DNA of 64,000 nt from Bacteroidia bacterium 43-41 (GCA_001898165.1 MKTD01000011.1:186001-250000); one strand, 5' to 3'; shown: positions 20,651 through 34,035, counted from the first letter of the stretch. The notes: generated by a model not told the origin, from the sequence alone. Translations and numbers: made by a program.

Positions 20651-21427
20651 TTACAGCATCTTCAAAATCGTAGCTGCCGGCATATCCATCTTTGAGAAAG
20701 CGAACAGTTTCTTACCCAAGTCTTTGAGCGAAGCGCCAATATGATAGACTTCTGTATTGTCTATTATCACAAATCTATCGTGAGCCTGCCGGTATGTTCG
20801 GATGTTGATAGGGGCGTATTGATTGTTGTGCTTGGTCAAATCAAGGTTGAGTTGAGGGGTTATTTGCTTGGTATAGATGGTTGCCGTTACGCTGGCTTTC
20901 CTTTTACTGAGTATAAGCAACACGCTTTCATCTATATAGTTATCAATGACCACAAGCGATTTCTTTGCTGACTTTATCAGATTGGTAGCGAAAGTGTAGG
21001 CATCGAATATCTGTCCGTCGAAGAAGATACCCTCTACCGGGGGCAACGATGTGCGAACAAAAAAGTCAATCTTTTCGCTGTGTGTCGCCACTGTCCGTTC
21101 CAGCTGCTCCACACGCTTGTGAATGGCATAGCCTTTGAGCAGGTATTCTTTCAATATTTTTGTCGCCCAAATACGAAAATCCGTACCCCTTTGGCTCTTT
21201 ACACGATAGCCGACAGAAATAATAACATCCAGATTGAAATATGTTACGTTCCTTCTTACGGAACGATTTCCCTCAATTTGAACTGTCAAGGATTCCTTGA
21301 CAGTTGCTTCTCTCCGAAGTTCGCCCTCTTTAAATATGTTACTAACGTGCAGACTTATATTTTGCTTGCTCGTTTGGAACAGTTCTACCATTTGCGCCTG
21401 CGTAAGCCAAACCGTTTCATCCTCCAA
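20651..21427 (-). CDS. RhuM-family virulence-like protein, probably 5'-truncated
   Basis: 258 aa; 'EDETVWLTQAQMVELFQTSKQNISLHVSNIFKEGEL', 'YFNLDVIISVGYRVKSQRGTDFRIWA'. Homologous-looking frame extends upstream (EAVRLEVRLEDETVW) without a clear Met. Confidence 0.75.
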   Translation of the reverse strand: MEDETVWLTQAQMVELFQTSKQNISLHVSNIFKEGELRREATVKESLTVQIEGNRSVRRNVTYFNLDVIISVGYRVKSQRGTDFRIWATKILKEYLLKGYAIHKRVEQLERTVATHSEKIDFFVRTSLPPVEGIFFDGQIFDAYTFATNLIKSAKKSLVVIDNYIDESVLLILSKRKASVTATIYTKQITPQLNLDLTKHNNQYAPINIRTYRQAHDRFVIIDNTEVYHIGASLKDLGKKLFAFSKMDMPAATILKML

Positions 21428-21559
21428 ACGAACCTCTAACCGTACCGCTTCTTCGGGTTTTCTTCGACAATCTCCACCCTGCAGGCAGTATTCTCTCGAA
21501 AAAGGTTGTCTTATTTATTCTCCTTCCATTAGCCCACATTGCGCACTATGAGCTGTTAA

Positions 21560-21754
21560 ATGTCTGGTAATCAATATCAGTTTTTTTCGAAAGAGCAAGA
21601 AGCGTGGAAAGACTATAATGCTCAAATACTTATGAATGCCCGAAAAAATGCCCACCTTACCCAAGCTCAACTGGCAGAACGTGTGGGGGTTGACAAAGGG
21701 TATATTTCGCGTGTTGAACGTGGTTTGATAGTACCTACTATCGGTACTTTATAA
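21560..21754 (+). pseudogene. Truncated duplicate of the higA antitoxin
   Basis: 21593-21750 nearly identical to 20169-20326, then fused into a terminator repeat; lacks both ends of the antitoxin. Confidence 0.85.
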
Positions 21755-21783
21755 GACCGCTTTCAGCAGAGAGCGGTTTTTTT
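21743..21783 (+). terminator. Terminator repeat copy 3 (41 bp)
   Basis: ggtactttataagaccgctttcagcagagagcggttttttt. Confidence 0.85.
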
Positions 21784-21833
21784 ATGATTATACGCGTAAA
21801 AATCGTATTTTTGTACTTATATTATTCGAAAAA

Positions 21834-24074
21834 ATGGAGCAACTCCTCAATCAATTAAATTCCAAACAACGCGAAGCCGTTGAGTTCTGTGATGGCCCGT
21901 CGTTGATTATTGCCGGTGCCGGATCGGGAAAAACCCGCGTCCTTACCTATAAAATTGCTTATTTGCTGGAACAGGGTCTCCCGCCGTATTATATACTGGC
22001 GCTGACTTTTACCAACAAAGCCGCACGGGAAATGAAGTCGCGAATTGCCGATTTGGTGGGGGAGAAGAAAGCGCGCCAGTTGTGGATGGGAACGTTTCAC
22101 TCCATCTTTTCACGTATTCTGCGCAACGAAGCCGAAAAAATAGGGTTTACTTCAAATTTTACGATTTTCGACTCTTCCGATTCTACCAACCTGATACGCC
22201 TCATCATTAAAGAAATGCAACTGGACGATAAGATTTATAAACCCGGGGGTGTCCACAACCAGATATCGAGAGCGAAAAACGGACTGGTGACGCCCGGGAT
22301 GTACGCGCAGAACAAAGAGATCATTGAGTACGACCGCGCCTCTAAACGGCCGAGGCTCTCCGAGATCTACCAGCGTTACCAGAATCGCCTGAAGGCCGCC
22401 AACAGTATGGATTTTGACGATCTACTGATGTACACCAATATCCTGCTGCGCGATAACCCCGATGTGCTGGAAAACTATCGTAATCGTTTCCAGTTCGTGC
22501 TCGTTGACGAGTACCAGGATACCAACTTTGCGCAGCATCTTATCGTGAAGCAATTGGCCGGGCTGCATCATCGGGTCTGTGTGGTGGGCGATGACGCGCA
22601 AAGCATTTATTCGTTCCGTGGAGCCAATATCGATAATATTCTGAAATTTAAATCCACCTTTCCCCAAACACAGATATTTAAGTTAGAACAAAATTACCGG
22701 TCAACCAAGAATATTGTAAATGCGGCCAACAGCCTTATAAAGAAAAATAAAGAACAGATCTTTAAAGATGTTTTTTCGGAGAACGAGGAGGGCGACAAAA
22801 TAGAGGTGCTTAGCGCTTTTTCCGATTTTGAGGAGGGGCTTATTGTCGCTAATAAAATAGCGCGGATGCGCTACGAAGGACATGCCGGATTTTCGGATTT
22901 TGCTATCCTCTACCGCACCAACGCTCAATCGCGGATTTTTGAAGAGTCGCTGCGAAAAAAAAATATCCCCTATATCATTTATGGCGGCCTCTCTTTCTAT
23001 CAGCGGAAGGAGATTAAAGACATCATCAGCTATTTCAGGCTAATCGTGAATCCCGGCGATGAGGAGGCGTTCCGCCGCATCGTAAATTACCCGGCGCGGG
23101 GAATTGGCGATGTTACGGTGGGCAAAATAAGCGAAAGCGCCCGCCTGCATAATGTCAGCCTGTGGCAGGTGTTGTCGTCGCCGCTGCAATATAACCTGGA
23201 TGTGAATTCGGGTACGGCCAAGAGGCTCGCACTGTTTCACGAATTGATAGACGGATTCATTGCCGCTAACGAAATACAGGACGCCTGCGAACTGGCTCAA
23301 ACGGTGCTGAAAAGCACGGGTATCGTTAAGGAGGCTTACGAAGATTTAACCCCCGAAGGGATGAGCCGCGCGCAAAATATTCAGGAATTACTGAATGCAA
23401 TAAACGTGTTTGTTTCCGAAAGGCAGGAACAGGGTGACGAGAACATCCGCTTAGCGGACTTCCTTTCGGAAGTTTCACTCCTTACCGATCAGGATATGGG
23501 AGACGATGCCGATAACGAGAGAGTCACGTTGATGACGGTGCATTCTGCCAAAGGACTGGAATTTAATCATGTTTTTGTGGTGGGGATGGAAGAAGGCCTC
23601 TTCCCGTCGGATATGGCAAAATTCGAACCGCGCGGACTGGAAGAAGAAAGGCGCCTGTTTTATGTGGCTATCACCCGTGCAAAAAAAACATGTACCATTA
23701 CCTTTGCAAAGAGCCGTTTCAGAAACGGAACTACGAACATCACGCGTGAAAGCCAGTTCCTCAAGGATATCGATTCCAGATTCCTGCTGATGGAACAAAA
23801 CACATTGCCGCTTTCCGGGAGAGGAACACCCGACGGCTTTTGGGAATCGTTGCGCCGGACCCCCGTCAACCGGCCGGTCAATACTTCATTGCCACTCTCT
23901 GAAGAAGCGGAGCAGCTGAAAGAAGGAAATGTGATTGAACACGAACGATTCGGCAGGGGAGTGGTTACGGCTATTGAACAATCGGGAGGAGATAAGCGGG
24001 CTTTTGTTGAGTTCGACTCCGCCGGGCAGAAACAACTGCTGCTGAAGTTTGCCAAATTTAAAATTGTTGAATGA
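21834..24074 (+). CDS. UvrD/PcrA-type superfamily 1 DNA helicase
   Basis: 746 aa; AGAGSGKTRVLTYK, VDEYQDTN, GDDAQSIYSFRGA, TVHSAKGLEF. Confidence 0.95.
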   Translation: MEQLLNQLNSKQREAVEFCDGPSLIIAGAGSGKTRVLTYKIAYLLEQGLPPYYILALTFTNKAAREMKSRIADLVGEKKARQLWMGTFHSIFSRILRNEAEKIGFTSNFTIFDSSDSTNLIRLIIKEMQLDDKIYKPGGVHNQISRAKNGLVTPGMYAQNKEIIEYDRASKRPRLSEIYQRYQNRLKAANSMDFDDLLMYTNILLRDNPDVLENYRNRFQFVLVDEYQDTNFAQHLIVKQLAGLHHRVCVVGDDAQSIYSFRGANIDNILKFKSTFPQTQIFKLEQNYRSTKNIVNAANSLIKKNKEQIFKDVFSENEEGDKIEVLSAFSDFEEGLIVANKIARMRYEGHAGFSDFAILYRTNAQSRIFEESLRKKNIPYIIYGGLSFYQRKEIKDIISYFRLIVNPGDEEAFRRIVNYPARGIGDVTVGKISESARLHNVSLWQVLSSPLQYNLDVNSGTAKRLALFHELIDGFIAANEIQDACELAQTVLKSTGIVKEAYEDLTPEGMSRAQNIQELLNAINVFVSERQEQGDENIRLADFLSEVSLLTDQDMGDDADNERVTLMTVHSAKGLEFNHVFVVGMEEGLFPSDMAKFEPRGLEEERRLFYVAITRAKKTCTITFAKSRFRNGTTNITRESQFLKDIDSRFLLMEQNTLPLSGRGTPDGFWESLRRTPVNRPVNTSLPLSEEAEQLKEGNVIEHERFGRGVVTAIEQSGGDKRAFVEFDSAGQKQLLLKFAKFKIVE

Positions 24075-24196
24075 TTAGAAACTGTTTTGGTAAGTTCTTA
24101 CTAATCGCTTGAGTATCTCAAAAAAAATTACTAAATTTGAACTCTTTTTTAGGTGAACTGTCAATAAGAAATTAATCCATTAAATATTACAACAGA

Positions 24197-25843
24197 ATGT
24201 CAAAGAGTGCTTTACAAATTGCAAGAGCAAGCTATGTTCCTAAGATGCCTCATGTACTGAACGGCAATGTGCAACCCAAAGTGGGGGCTGTTACTACATC
24301 GGCGGGCAACCAGGAGGAGATTAAAAAACTATTTCCCAACACGTACGGAATGCCCATCATTACTTTTGAACAATCCTCAGGTGAGATGGGATTGGAAAAT
24401 CCCGTAAATGTTGGTGTAATCCTATCGGGCGGACAAGCTCCGGGCGGACACAACGTGATTGCCGGAATTTTCGATGGAATTAAGCGATTAAATCCGGATA
24501 GCCGGCTTTACGGATTTATTTTGGGACCTGCGGGGCTGATAAACCACGAGTATAAAGAACTTACCGCCGATATTATCGACGAATACCGTAATACGGGAGG
24601 TTTTGACATCATCGGCTCGGGACGTACCAAACTCGAAGATAAAGATCAGTTTGACAAAGGATTGGAGATTTTGAAGAAACTTCATATCCGGGCGCTGGTC
24701 ATTATTGGTGGAGATGATTCCAATACCAACGCATGCGTGCTGGCCGAATATTACCAATCTATCGGCGCCGGTGTGCAGGTAATCGGCTGTCCTAAAACCA
24801 TCGACGGGGATCTTAAAAATGGGCAGATTGAAACATCGTTCGGATTCGATACTGCTTGTAAGGTCTATTCGGAAGTGATCGGAAACATCCAGCGCGACTG
24901 TAATTCAGCACGTAAATACTGGCACTTCATTAAACTGATGGGGCGTTCTGCTTCGCATATTGCTTTGGAATGTGCTTTACAAACCCAACCCAATATTTGC
25001 ATTATATCGGAAGAAGTGGAAGCCAAACAACAATCGCTCGACGATATTATCAACGATATTGCTGCTGTTGTTGTTAATCGTGCTGAGAAAGGAATGAATT
25101 TCGGAACAGTTTTGATCCCGGAGGGATTGGTTGAATTTATTCCGGCGATGAAGGCGTTGATTGCCGAGCTGAATGACTTTTTGGCTCATAACCAGGCCGA
25201 GTTTGATCTGGTACGCCGTTCGGGAAAACGTGATTATATCATCGGCAAACTTTCGCCGGAAAATTCCGAGATTTACGCCAGCCTCCCCGAAGCGGTTGCC
25301 CGTCAGTTAACGCTCGACCGCGACCCGCACGGAAACGTGCAGGTTTCATTGATAGAGACTGAAAAACTGTTGGCGGAAATGGTGAAAACACGGCTCGAAG
25401 AGTGGAAAAAAGAGGGAAAGTACTCCGGTAAATTCGCTACCATAACCCACTTTTTCGGCTATGAAGGGCGTTGTGCCGCACCATCGAATTACGATGCCGA
25501 TTACTGCTATTCGCTGGGATATACCGCTTCAATGCTGATTGCTGCGGGCAAAACCGGATATATGTCATCGGTACGCAACACTACAGCCCCTGCGTCTGAA
25601 TGGATTGCAGGCGGGACTCCCATCACGATGATGATGAACATGGAGCGCCGTCACGGAGAAATGAAGCCGGTTATACAAAAGGCATTGGTCAAATTGGATG
25701 GCAAGCCGTTCAGGTACTTCGCCGGCCAGCGGGATAAATGGGCGATTGAAACCGATTACGTTTATCCGGGGCCAATTCAGTATTTCGGGCCAACCGAAGT
25801 CTGTGACCAGCCGAGCAAAACGTTGAAGTTGGAACAACAATAA
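24197..25843 (+). CDS. pfp: Diphosphate--fructose-6-phosphate 1-phosphotransferase
   Basis: 548 aa; [35 protein letters not shown]. Confidence 0.95.
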   Translation: MSKSALQIARASYVPKMPHVLNGNVQPKVGAVTTSAGNQEEIKKLFPNTYGMPIITFEQSSGEMGLENPVNVGVILSGGQAPGGHNVIAGIFDGIKRLNPDSRLYGFILGPAGLINHEYKELTADIIDEYRNTGGFDIIGSGRTKLEDKDQFDKGLEILKKLHIRALVIIGGDDSNTNACVLAEYYQSIGAGVQVIGCPKTIDGDLKNGQIETSFGFDTACKVYSEVIGNIQRDCNSARKYWHFIKLMGRSASHIALECALQTQPNICIISEEVEAKQQSLDDIINDIAAVVVNRAEKGMNFGTVLIPEGLVEFIPAMKALIAELNDFLAHNQAEFDLVRRSGKRDYIIGKLSPENSEIYASLPEAVARQLTLDRDPHGNVQVSLIETEKLLAEMVKTRLEEWKKEGKYSGKFATITHFFGYEGRCAAPSNYDADYCYSLGYTASMLIAAGKTGYMSSVRNTTAPASEWIAGGTPITMMMNMERRHGEMKPVIQKALVKLDGKPFRYFAGQRDKWAIETDYVYPGPIQYFGPTEVCDQPSKTLKLEQQ

Positions 25844-25885
25844 AAAAACAGGAGAAAACAATTTTTGTTTTCTCCTGTTTTTTTT
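25842..25885. terminator. Bidirectional terminator between convergent pfp and rpoC
   Basis: aaaaaaacaggagaaaaca-atttt-tgttttctcctgttttttt. Confidence 0.85.
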
Positions 25886-25888
25886 CAT

Positions 25889-28800
25889 TTACGCCTCTTC
25901 CACTTCCTGGTACAAGGGTGAACGCCTACCGGCATTCATTTTGTCGAAATCTTCTTTTGAGCCTACAATTATTTTATCGTATTCTCTCAAGCCTGTTCCA
26001 GCCGGAATCAGGTGCCCGCAAATCACGTTTTCTTTCAATCCTTCCAACGTATCTACTTTTCCGTTGATGGCTGCGTCGTTCAGCACCTTGGTGGTCTCCT
26101 GGAACGAAGCGGCAGACATGAAGCTGGTGGTTTGCAGCGCGGCGCGCGTGATACCCTGCAACACCTGATTGGCGGTTGCGGGAATAGCGTCGCGGCTCTC
26201 AACCAATTTCAGGTCGCGGCGTTTCAGCGAACTGTTCTCATCGCGCAATTTGCGCACGGTAACAATTTGTCCCGGCTCAAAAATCTGGGAATCTCCCGCG
26301 TCGATGATCACTTTTTTACCCCATATGCGGTCGTTCTCTTCCATCATTTCGTGCTTGTCAACCAATTGTTGTTCCAGGAACCGGGTATCGCCCGGTTCAA
26401 CTACCTCTACCTTACGCATCATCTGGCGGACGATTACTTCGAAGTGCTTATCGTTAATCTTCACACCCTGAAGTCGATACACGTCCTGAACTTCGTTCAC
26501 GATATATTCCTGAACGGCAGTAGGACCCATGATCGCTAAAATGTCCGCCGGGGTGATTGCTCCGTCGGATAACGGCATGCCGGCACGCACAAAGTCGTTT
26601 TCCTGCACAAGTATCTGTTTCGATAGCGGAACAAGATATTTTTTGATTTCTCCGGTTTTTGACGTGATGGAGATCTCTTGATTACCGCGTTTGATCTTGC
26701 CGAACGAAACTTCGCCGTCAATCTCGGAAACAACGGCGGGATTAGACGGATTACGCGCTTCGAACAATTCGGTGACGCGCGGAAGGCCTCCCGTGATGTC
26801 GCCCGATTTTCCTATTGCCCGGGGAATCTTCACCAATACGTCGCCCACTTTAATTTCGTCGTCTTCGTTTTTCACAATGTGAGCGCCAAGCGGCAGAGAG
26901 TAAGTGCGAAGCACGTCATCATCCTCGTTTACGATATGGGCCGATGGAGCCTTTGTTTTATCACGTGATTCGATGATGACTTTTTCTTTCAATCCGGTTT
27001 GTTCGTCCGATTCAACCTTGTAGGTAATCCCTTCAATGAAATTCTCGAACTTGATCTTACCGGTTGCTTCGGAGATAATGACCGCATTGAACGGATCCCA
27101 TTCGCAGATCAGATCGCCTTTCTTAACCTTGTCGTTATCGTTGAAATACAACTTGGATCCATAAGGAATGTTGTGCGACAACAGGATGATCCGGGTGTTG
27201 GGGTCAATAATCCGCATTTCAACCAACCGGCTTACTACAACTTTGTACGCTTTGCCTTCAGCATCCCGGGTCTCAACGTAGCGTAGCTCGTCGAACTCCA
27301 AAATACCATCGTATTTGGTGATGATCCTGCTTTCGGCAGCAATGTTAGAAGCGATACCTCCCACGTGGAACGTACGGAGCGTAAGCTGTGTACCCGGCTC
27401 ACCAATGGATTGTGCGGCAATTACGCCTACGGCTTCTCCTTTTTGTACCATTTGCCCGCTAGCCAGATTCCTTCCGTAGCATTTTGCACAGACACCGTGG
27501 CGGGATTCGCAAGTGAGCACTGAACGGATTTCTACGCGTTCGATGGGTGATTTGTCTATTTTTTCGGCGATCTCTTCCGTAATTTCTTCTCCGGCGCTTA
27601 CCAATATTTCTCCGGTGGTAGGATGTGGAACATCGTGTACGGAAACCCGGCCTAAGATGCGTTCGTAAAGCGAAGCAATTACCTCGTCGTTGTTCTTGAT
27701 GGCTGTGGCGGCCAATCCGCGCAATGTGCCGCAGTCAACTTCGTTGATAATGACGTCTTGCGAAACGTCCACCAGACGACGGGTCAGGTAACCGGCATCG
27801 GCTGTTTTCAGAGCCGTGTCGGCAAGCCCTTTACGCGCACCGTGGGTGGAGATAAAGTATTCCAATACCGAAAGCCCTTCCTTGAAGTTCGAAAGAATGG
27901 GGTTCTCGATGATTTGTGCCCCTTCGGCACCGCTCTTCTGCGGTTTAGCCATCAGACCACGCATGCCGGAAAGCTGGCGGATTTGCTCGCGTGAACCACG
28001 GGCGCCCGAATCGAGCATCATGTACACGGAATTAAATCCTTTATCGTCTTCGGCAAGCTGCTTCATGAGAATATTCGACAGCTTGGAGTTGATGTGCGTC
28101 CAAGTATCGATAATCTGGTTGTAGCGCTCGTTGTACGTGATAAATCCCATGTTGTAATTTTCTATGATCTGCTCCACTTCTTCGTAACCTTGCTGGATCA
28201 GATCCTCCTTTTCTTTCGGGATGATCACATCTTCGAGATTGAAAGACAATCCGCCCTTGAACGCCATTTTGTAACCCAGGTCTTTGATGTCGTCCAGGTA
28301 TTGGGCTGTACGTGCCACTCCGCAGGTTTTAATTACTTTCCCGATAATCTCGCGAAGCGATTTTTTCGAGAGCAGCTCATTGATGTATCCGACTTCTTTC
28401 GGTATGTACTCGTTTGTGATTACACGGCCAATGCTGGTTTGGTGCATTTTGCGTATGGGATCCCCGTTTTCATCAATATCATCGACCAAAACATTCACTA
28501 GCGCGTGGATATCCACTTTGCCTTCGTTGTATGCGATAATGGCCTCTTCTTCGCCGTAGAAAGTCATGCCTTCGCCCCGTGCTTCCGGACGTATTTTTGT
28601 AATGTAATACAATCCCAGTACCATGTCCTGCGACGGAACGGTAATAGGTGCGCCGTTGGCGGGATTAAGGATGTTGTGCGAAGCCAGCATCAGGATTTGC
28701 GCCTCCAGAATAGCCTCGTTGCCAAGGGGCAGGTGAACGGCCATCTGGTCGCCATCGAAGTCGGCGTTGAATGCCGTACATGCCAGCGGATGAAGCTGAA

Positions 28801-30172
28801 TGGCTTTCCCTTCGATGAGCTTAGGCTGGAAAGCCTGAATACCCAAACGGTGAAGGGTAGGGGCACGGTTCAGGAGGACGGGGTGCCCTTTCATCACGTA
28901 CTCCAGAATGTCGTAAACTACGGGTTCTTTTCGGTCAACGATCTTCTTGGCCGATTTTACCGTTTTTACAATACCCCTCTCAATGAGTTTGCGGATGATG
29001 AACGGTTTATAAAGTTCGGCGGCCATATCTTTTGGAATGCCGCATTCGTGCATTTTAAGCTCGGGGCCGACAACGATAACCGAACGGGCGGAGTAATCCA
29101 CACGCTTACCGAGCAGGTTCTGGCGGAAACGTCCCTGCTTCCCTTTCAGGCTGTCGGAAAGAGATTTCAACGGACGGTTCGAGTCGGTTTTAATAGCGCT
29201 CGATTTGCGTGAGTTGTCGAACAATGAGTCAACAGCTTCCTGCAACATGCGTTTTTCGTTGCGCAGAATCACGTCGGGAGCTTTAATATCTATCAGCCTT
29301 TTCAGGCGGTTGTTGCGGATAATTACCCTGCGATACAGGTCGTTGAGGTCTGACGTGGCGAAACGTCCGCCGTCTAACGGAACCAGCGGGCGCAAATCGG
29401 GCGGGATTACGGGGATCACTTTCATGATCATCCAGTCCGGTTTATTCACGCTTTTGGATCCCCTGAACGCTTCCACCACCTGAAGTTGTTTCAAGGCCTC
29501 GTTCTTGCGTTGCTGGGAAGTGTCGGTGCTTGCGCGGTGACGCAGTTGATTGGCCAGTTTATCCAGATTGATGCGTTCCAGCATATCCAGGATAGCTTCG
29601 GCTCCCATCTTGGCAATGAATTTGTTGGGATCGGTATCTTCCAGCAGGTGATTATCCTTTGGAAGGGTATCCAGCAAACCAAGATATTCTTCTTCACTCA
29701 GTAGATCTTTTTCAGCTACTTTGTCTTCGAGCACACCCGGCTGTATGACCACATATCTTTCGTAATAGATGATGGAATCCAGCTTTTTGGTAGGGATACC
29801 CAACAGATAACCTATTTTATTGGGTAACGACCTGAAATACCAGATGTGCGCCACAGGAACCACTAAGTGGATATGCCCGGTGCGCTCACGGCGTACTTTC
29901 TTTTCCGTAACTTCCACACCGCAACGGTCGCAGACAATACCCTTGTAACGAATCCTTTTATATTTGCCGCAATGGCATTCGTAATCTTTTACGGGGCCGA
30001 AAATGCGTTCGCAAAATAAACCGTCGCGTTCCGGTTTGTAGGTGCGGTAGTTAATGGTTTCAGGTTTTAACACTTCGCCGAATGAACTTTCCAGTATTTG
30101 TTCGGGAGATGCCAAACTGATGGTTATTTTTGAAAAGTTACTCTTTATTTTATTTTCTTTTCTAAATGCCAT
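25889..30172 (-). CDS. rpoC: RNA polymerase subunit beta'
   Basis: 1427 aa; [12 protein letters not shown], zinc-finger cysteines, [13 protein letters not shown]. Confidence 0.99.
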   Translation of the reverse strand: MAFRKENKIKSNFSKITISLASPEQILESSFGEVLKPETINYRTYKPERDGLFCERIFGPVKDYECHCGKYKRIRYKGIVCDRCGVEVTEKKVRRERTGHIHLVVPVAHIWYFRSLPNKIGYLLGIPTKKLDSIIYYERYVVIQPGVLEDKVAEKDLLSEEEYLGLLDTLPKDNHLLEDTDPNKFIAKMGAEAILDMLERINLDKLANQLRHRASTDTSQQRKNEALKQLQVVEAFRGSKSVNKPDWMIMKVIPVIPPDLRPLVPLDGGRFATSDLNDLYRRVIIRNNRLKRLIDIKAPDVILRNEKRMLQEAVDSLFDNSRKSSAIKTDSNRPLKSLSDSLKGKQGRFRQNLLGKRVDYSARSVIVVGPELKMHECGIPKDMAAELYKPFIIRKLIERGIVKTVKSAKKIVDRKEPVVYDILEYVMKGHPVLLNRAPTLHRLGIQAFQPKLIEGKAIQLHPLACTAFNADFDGDQMAVHLPLGNEAILEAQILMLASHNILNPANGAPITVPSQDMVLGLYYITKIRPEARGEGMTFYGEEEAIIAYNEGKVDIHALVNVLVDDIDENGDPIRKMHQTSIGRVITNEYIPKEVGYINELLSKKSLREIIGKVIKTCGVARTAQYLDDIKDLGYKMAFKGGLSFNLEDVIIPKEKEDLIQQGYEEVEQIIENYNMGFITYNERYNQIIDTWTHINSKLSNILMKQLAEDDKGFNSVYMMLDSGARGSREQIRQLSGMRGLMAKPQKSGAEGAQIIENPILSNFKEGLSVLEYFISTHGARKGLADTALKTADAGYLTRRLVDVSQDVIINEVDCGTLRGLAATAIKNNDEVIASLYERILGRVSVHDVPHPTTGEILVSAGEEITEEIAEKIDKSPIERVEIRSVLTCESRHGVCAKCYGRNLASGQMVQKGEAVGVIAAQSIGEPGTQLTLRTFHVGGIASNIAAESRIITKYDGILEFDELRYVETRDAEGKAYKVVVSRLVEMRIIDPNTRIILLSHNIPYGSKLYFNDNDKVKKGDLICEWDPFNAVIISEATGKIKFENFIEGITYKVESDEQTGLKEKVIIESRDKTKAPSAHIVNEDDDVLRTYSLPLGAHIVKNEDDEIKVGDVLVKIPRAIGKSGDITGGLPRVTELFEARNPSNPAVVSEIDGEVSFGKIKRGNQEISITSKTGEIKKYLVPLSKQILVQENDFVRAGMPLSDGAITPADILAIMGPTAVQEYIVNEVQDVYRLQGVKINDKHFEVIVRQMMRKVEVVEPGDTRFLEQQLVDKHEMMEENDRIWGKKVIIDAGDSQIFEPGQIVTVRKLRDENSSLKRRDLKLVESRDAIPATANQVLQGITRAALQTTSFMSAASFQETTKVLNDAAINGKVDTLEGLKENVICGHLIPAGTGLREYDKIIVGSKEDFDKMNAGRRSPLYQEVEEA

Positions 30173-30222
30173 ATTGTTGTTTTATAAAGAGTTATTGTTT
30201 TAATAATGTGCCAATGATTTAA

Positions 30223-33200
30223 TTAGTCGAGTTCTACACTCAACCCCAGACCTTTAAGCTCGTGAAGCAGTACGTTCAGCGATTCGGGAATGCCGGGTTG
30301 CGGCATCGGTTCACCTTTCACGATGGCTTCGTAAGCTTTTGAACGTCCGACAACGTCGTCGGATTTAACGGTCAGGATTTCCTGCAGGATGTGCGACGCG
30401 CCGAAGGCTTCGAGCGCCCAAACCTCCATCTCTCCAAAACGCTGTCCTCCAAACTGTGCTTTACCGCCGAGAGGCTGCTGCGTAATGAGCGAGTACGGAC
30501 CGATGGAGCGGGCATGCATCTTGTCTTCCACCATATGTCCGAGTTTCAACATATAGATGATGCCCACGGTGGCCGGTTGATCAAAACGATCGCCTGTTCC
30601 GCCATCGTACAGGTATGTTTTCCCGTAACGGGGAACACCGGCCTTGTCTGTCCATTCATTGAGATCGTCTAATGACGCGCCGTCGAAAATGGGTGTCGCA
30701 AATTTCACGTTCAGGTTTTTCCCTGCCCAACCTAGAACGGTTTCAAAGATCTGCCCCAGGTTCATACGCGACGGTACGCCCAGCGGGTTGAGAACAATGT
30801 CAACCGGAGTTCCGTCGGCAAGGAAAGGCATATCTTCAGGACGGACGATTTTTGATACGATACCTTTGTTACCGTGGCGCCCGGCCATTTTATCACCCAC
30901 CTGGATTTTGCGTTTCTTAGCTACATAAACTTTGGCAATCTGCATGATTCCCGAAGGAAGCTCGTCGCCGATAGTCAGGTCGAAACGTTTACGTTTCAGC
31001 TCTGCATCCAGCTCCTTGTGTTTGCGTAAATAGTTGATCACCGTTGTGCGGATCAATTGGTTCTTGTGAGCGTCGGCTGTCCATTTGCTCAGTTGAACCG
31101 ATTGGTAATCAATGTCTGAAAGGACCTTCAACGTAAATTTCGCCCCTTTGGGAACGATATCCATATTGGTGTAATCCTTCACTCCGGCAGATGTTTTACC
31201 TTCGGTGATATGTAAGAGTTTATCGATAAGCAACTTTCGCAGGTCTTCCATCTTATTTTCATACTCTTCGTCGAGTTTGGGAAGAAGCGCCTTGTTCGAC
31301 AATTTGCTTTTGCCCTTCTTGGCAGCTTTTGAGAACAGGTTTGTATTGATAACCACGCCCTTGAGTGACGGTGAAGCTTTCAACGAAGCATCCTTCACGT
31401 CGCCTGCTTTGTCGCCAAAGATGGCGCGAAGCAGCTTCTCTTCGGGTGAAGGGTCGGATTCGCCTTTTGGCGTAATCTTTCCGATCAGGATATCACCCGG
31501 TTTAACGCGGGCGCCCACGCGGATAATTCCGTGTTCATCCAGATCTTTGGTGGCCTCTTCACTTACGTTGGGAATGTCGGAGGTAAGCTCTTCCAACCCG
31601 CGTTTAGTCTCACGCACTTCGAGGGAGAACTCTTCCACGTGAACCGAGGTGAATATATCTTCACTTACCAGCCTTTCGTTCAAGACGATAGCATCCTCAA
31701 AGTTGTAACCTTTCCAAGGCATGAACGCCACTTTAAGGTTACGGCCCAGCGCGAGCTCGCCGTTTTCGGTGGCAAAACCTTCGGTCAGGATATCGCCTTT
31801 GGAGACCTTTTGCCCTAATTTACAGATCGGGCGCAAGTCGATGGTTGTATTTTGATTGGTCTTGCGGAATTTAGGAATTTCGTAGGTTTTGACGGAATCT
31901 TCAAAACTGGTAAATTCTTCTTCCTCTGTCCTGTCGTATTTTACCTTGATTGTGGTTGCGTCCGCGTAAATAATTTCACCGTTCCCTTCAGCCATCAATT
32001 GCGTGCGGGAATCTTTAACCAGCCGGCCTTCAATACCGGTGGCTACGATGGGGGCTTCACTTTTAATGAGCGGAACCGCCTGGCGCATCATGTTCGAACC
32101 CATAAGGGCGCGGTTAGCGTCATCGTGCTCGAGGAACGGGATAAGCGCCGCGGCAATAGAAGCGATTTGCATGGGCGAAACGTCCATCAGGTCCACCTCA
32201 TCGGGTGTTGCAAGCGGATAATCCGCTTCCAATCTCGATTTTACGCGCGGCAAAATAAACCCGCCCTTTTCGTCCAGTGGAGCGTTTCCTTGTGCAACCA
32301 CTTTATCTTCTTCTTCTTCTGCAGAAAGATAGACCACTTCGTCGTTCCGGGTGTTTACCACGCCGTCTTCAACTTTGCGGTAAGGCGTTTCGATAAAGCC
32401 CAGATCGTTGATCTTGGCATAAACGCAGAGCGAAGAGATAAGGCCGATATTAGGCCCTTCGGGTGTCTCAATCGGACAGAGGCGCCCATAATGCGTGTAG
32501 TGAACGTCGCGCACCTCGAAACCGGCGCGTTCGCGCGAAAGGCCTCCGGGACCCAGTGCCGAAAGGCGGCGCTTATTGGTGATCTCAGCCAACGGATTAG
32601 TCTGGTCCATGAACTGCGACAGCGCATGGGTGCCGAAGAAAGTATTGATAACGGAAGAGATGGTCTTCGCGTTGATCAGGTCGATCGGGGTGAAGACTTC
32701 GTTGTCGCGCACGTTCATTCTTTCACGGATGATGCGCGCCATGCGGTTCAAGCCAACTCCGAACTGAGAATATAGTTGTTCCCCAACGGTGCGGACACGC
32801 CTGTTGCTTAAATGGTCGATATCATCAACCACAGCTTTGGAGTTCACCAGTTCGATGAGGTATTTAATGATCTCGATGATGTCTTCTTTCGTTAACACAC
32901 GAATGTTTTCATCTATATCGAGACCCAGCTTTTTGTTCATCCTGTAACGCCCTACGTCGCCCAAATCGTATCTCTTCTCTGAGAAGAAGAGGTTGTTGAT
33001 CACTTCGCGCGCGCTGGCATCGTCTGCCGGTTCTGCACTGCGGAGCTGGCGGTAAATGTGCCGGATGGCATCAATTTCCGTGTTACTGGGGTCCTTCTGT
33101 AGCGTATTGTATATGATGGAGTAATCAGAAGAGTTGGGGGTCTCTTTGTGAATAAGGATGGAAGGAATATCAGATTCTATAATTTCATCGATATGCTCTT

Positions 33201-34035
33201 GATCCAGAATGGTCTCCCTCTCAATGATTACTTCGTTTCTTTCTATGGAAGTTACTTCGCCGGTGTCTTCGTCCACGAAGTCTTCCATCCACGATTTCAA
33301 CACGCGAGCTGCCAGTTTTCTTCCTACAACCTTTTTCAGGTTGGCTTTGCTTACTTTCACCTCTTCGGCAAGGTCGAATATTTCCAGGATATCCTTATCG
33401 CTTTCGAAGCCGATGGAGCGAAGCAAGGTGGTTACGGGCAATTTCTTTTTACGGTCGATGTATGCGTACATCACATTGTTGATGTCTGTGGCAAATTCAA
33501 TCCATGAACCTTTGAACGGTATGATCCGGGCAGAGTAGAGGAGCGTGCCGTTGGCATGTACGCTTTGACCGAAGAACACGCCGGGTGAACGGTGCAATTG
33601 CGATACGATAACGCGCTCTGCCCCGTTGATGATAAAAGTACCTTTATCGGTCATGTACGGAATGGTGCCCAGATAAACATCCTGAATGACGGGCGCAAAA
33701 TCTTCGTGATCGGGATCGGTGCAATACAGATAAAGCTTAGCCTTTAGCGGAACACTGTAGGTAAGTCCTCTCTCTATGCACTCTTCAATAGTGTAGCGTG
33801 GCGGATCGACAAAGTAATCTAAAAATTCAAGGACGAAGTTGTTACGGGTATCCGCAATAGGGAAATTTTCCGTGAAAACCTTATACAATCCTTCATTTTT
33901 TCTGCTTTCGGGGGGGGCGTCAAGTTGTAAAAAATCCTGAAACGATTTGAGTTGAATTTCCAGAAAATCCGGAAAATCGAGTGGGTTTTTTATAGACGCA
34001 AAATTTATTCTTTGGTTGGTGTTATTTGAAGACAT
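30223..34035 (-). CDS. rpoB: RNA polymerase subunit beta
   Basis: 1270 aa; canonical RpoB motifs ([28 protein letters not shown]). Confidence 0.99.
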   Translation of the reverse strand: MSSNNTNQRINFASIKNPLDFPDFLEIQLKSFQDFLQLDAPPESRKNEGLYKVFTENFPIADTRNNFVLEFLDYFVDPPRYTIEECIERGLTYSVPLKAKLYLYCTDPDHEDFAPVIQDVYLGTIPYMTDKGTFIINGAERVIVSQLHRSPGVFFGQSVHANGTLLYSARIIPFKGSWIEFATDINNVMYAYIDRKKKLPVTTLLRSIGFESDKDILEIFDLAEEVKVSKANLKKVVGRKLAARVLKSWMEDFVDEDTGEVTSIERNEVIIERETILDQEHIDEIIESDIPSILIHKETPNSSDYSIIYNTLQKDPSNTEIDAIRHIYRQLRSAEPADDASAREVINNLFFSEKRYDLGDVGRYRMNKKLGLDIDENIRVLTKEDIIEIIKYLIELVNSKAVVDDIDHLSNRRVRTVGEQLYSQFGVGLNRMARIIRERMNVRDNEVFTPIDLINAKTISSVINTFFGTHALSQFMDQTNPLAEITNKRRLSALGPGGLSRERAGFEVRDVHYTHYGRLCPIETPEGPNIGLISSLCVYAKINDLGFIETPYRKVEDGVVNTRNDEVVYLSAEEEEDKVVAQGNAPLDEKGGFILPRVKSRLEADYPLATPDEVDLMDVSPMQIASIAAALIPFLEHDDANRALMGSNMMRQAVPLIKSEAPIVATGIEGRLVKDSRTQLMAEGNGEIIYADATTIKVKYDRTEEEEFTSFEDSVKTYEIPKFRKTNQNTTIDLRPICKLGQKVSKGDILTEGFATENGELALGRNLKVAFMPWKGYNFEDAIVLNERLVSEDIFTSVHVEEFSLEVRETKRGLEELTSDIPNVSEEATKDLDEHGIIRVGARVKPGDILIGKITPKGESDPSPEEKLLRAIFGDKAGDVKDASLKASPSLKGVVINTNLFSKAAKKGKSKLSNKALLPKLDEEYENKMEDLRKLLIDKLLHITEGKTSAGVKDYTNMDIVPKGAKFTLKVLSDIDYQSVQLSKWTADAHKNQLIRTTVINYLRKHKELDAELKRKRFDLTIGDELPSGIMQIAKVYVAKKRKIQVGDKMAGRHGNKGIVSKIVRPEDMPFLADGTPVDIVLNPLGVPSRMNLGQIFETVLGWAGKNLNVKFATPIFDGASLDDLNEWTDKAGVPRYGKTYLYDGGTGDRFDQPATVGIIYMLKLGHMVEDKMHARSIGPYSLITQQPLGGKAQFGGQRFGEMEVWALEAFGASHILQEILTVKSDDVVGRSKAYEAIVKGEPMPQPGIPESLNVLLHELKGLGLSVELD

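Noticed and set aside
28505-29212. 235-aa plus-strand ORF antisense to rpoC
   Set aside because: Lies wholly within rpoC in a high-GC-third-position antisense frame; no recognisable domain.
31852-32775. 307-aa plus-strand ORF antisense to rpoB
   Set aside because: Antisense shadow ORF of a highly conserved gene; composition not protein-like.
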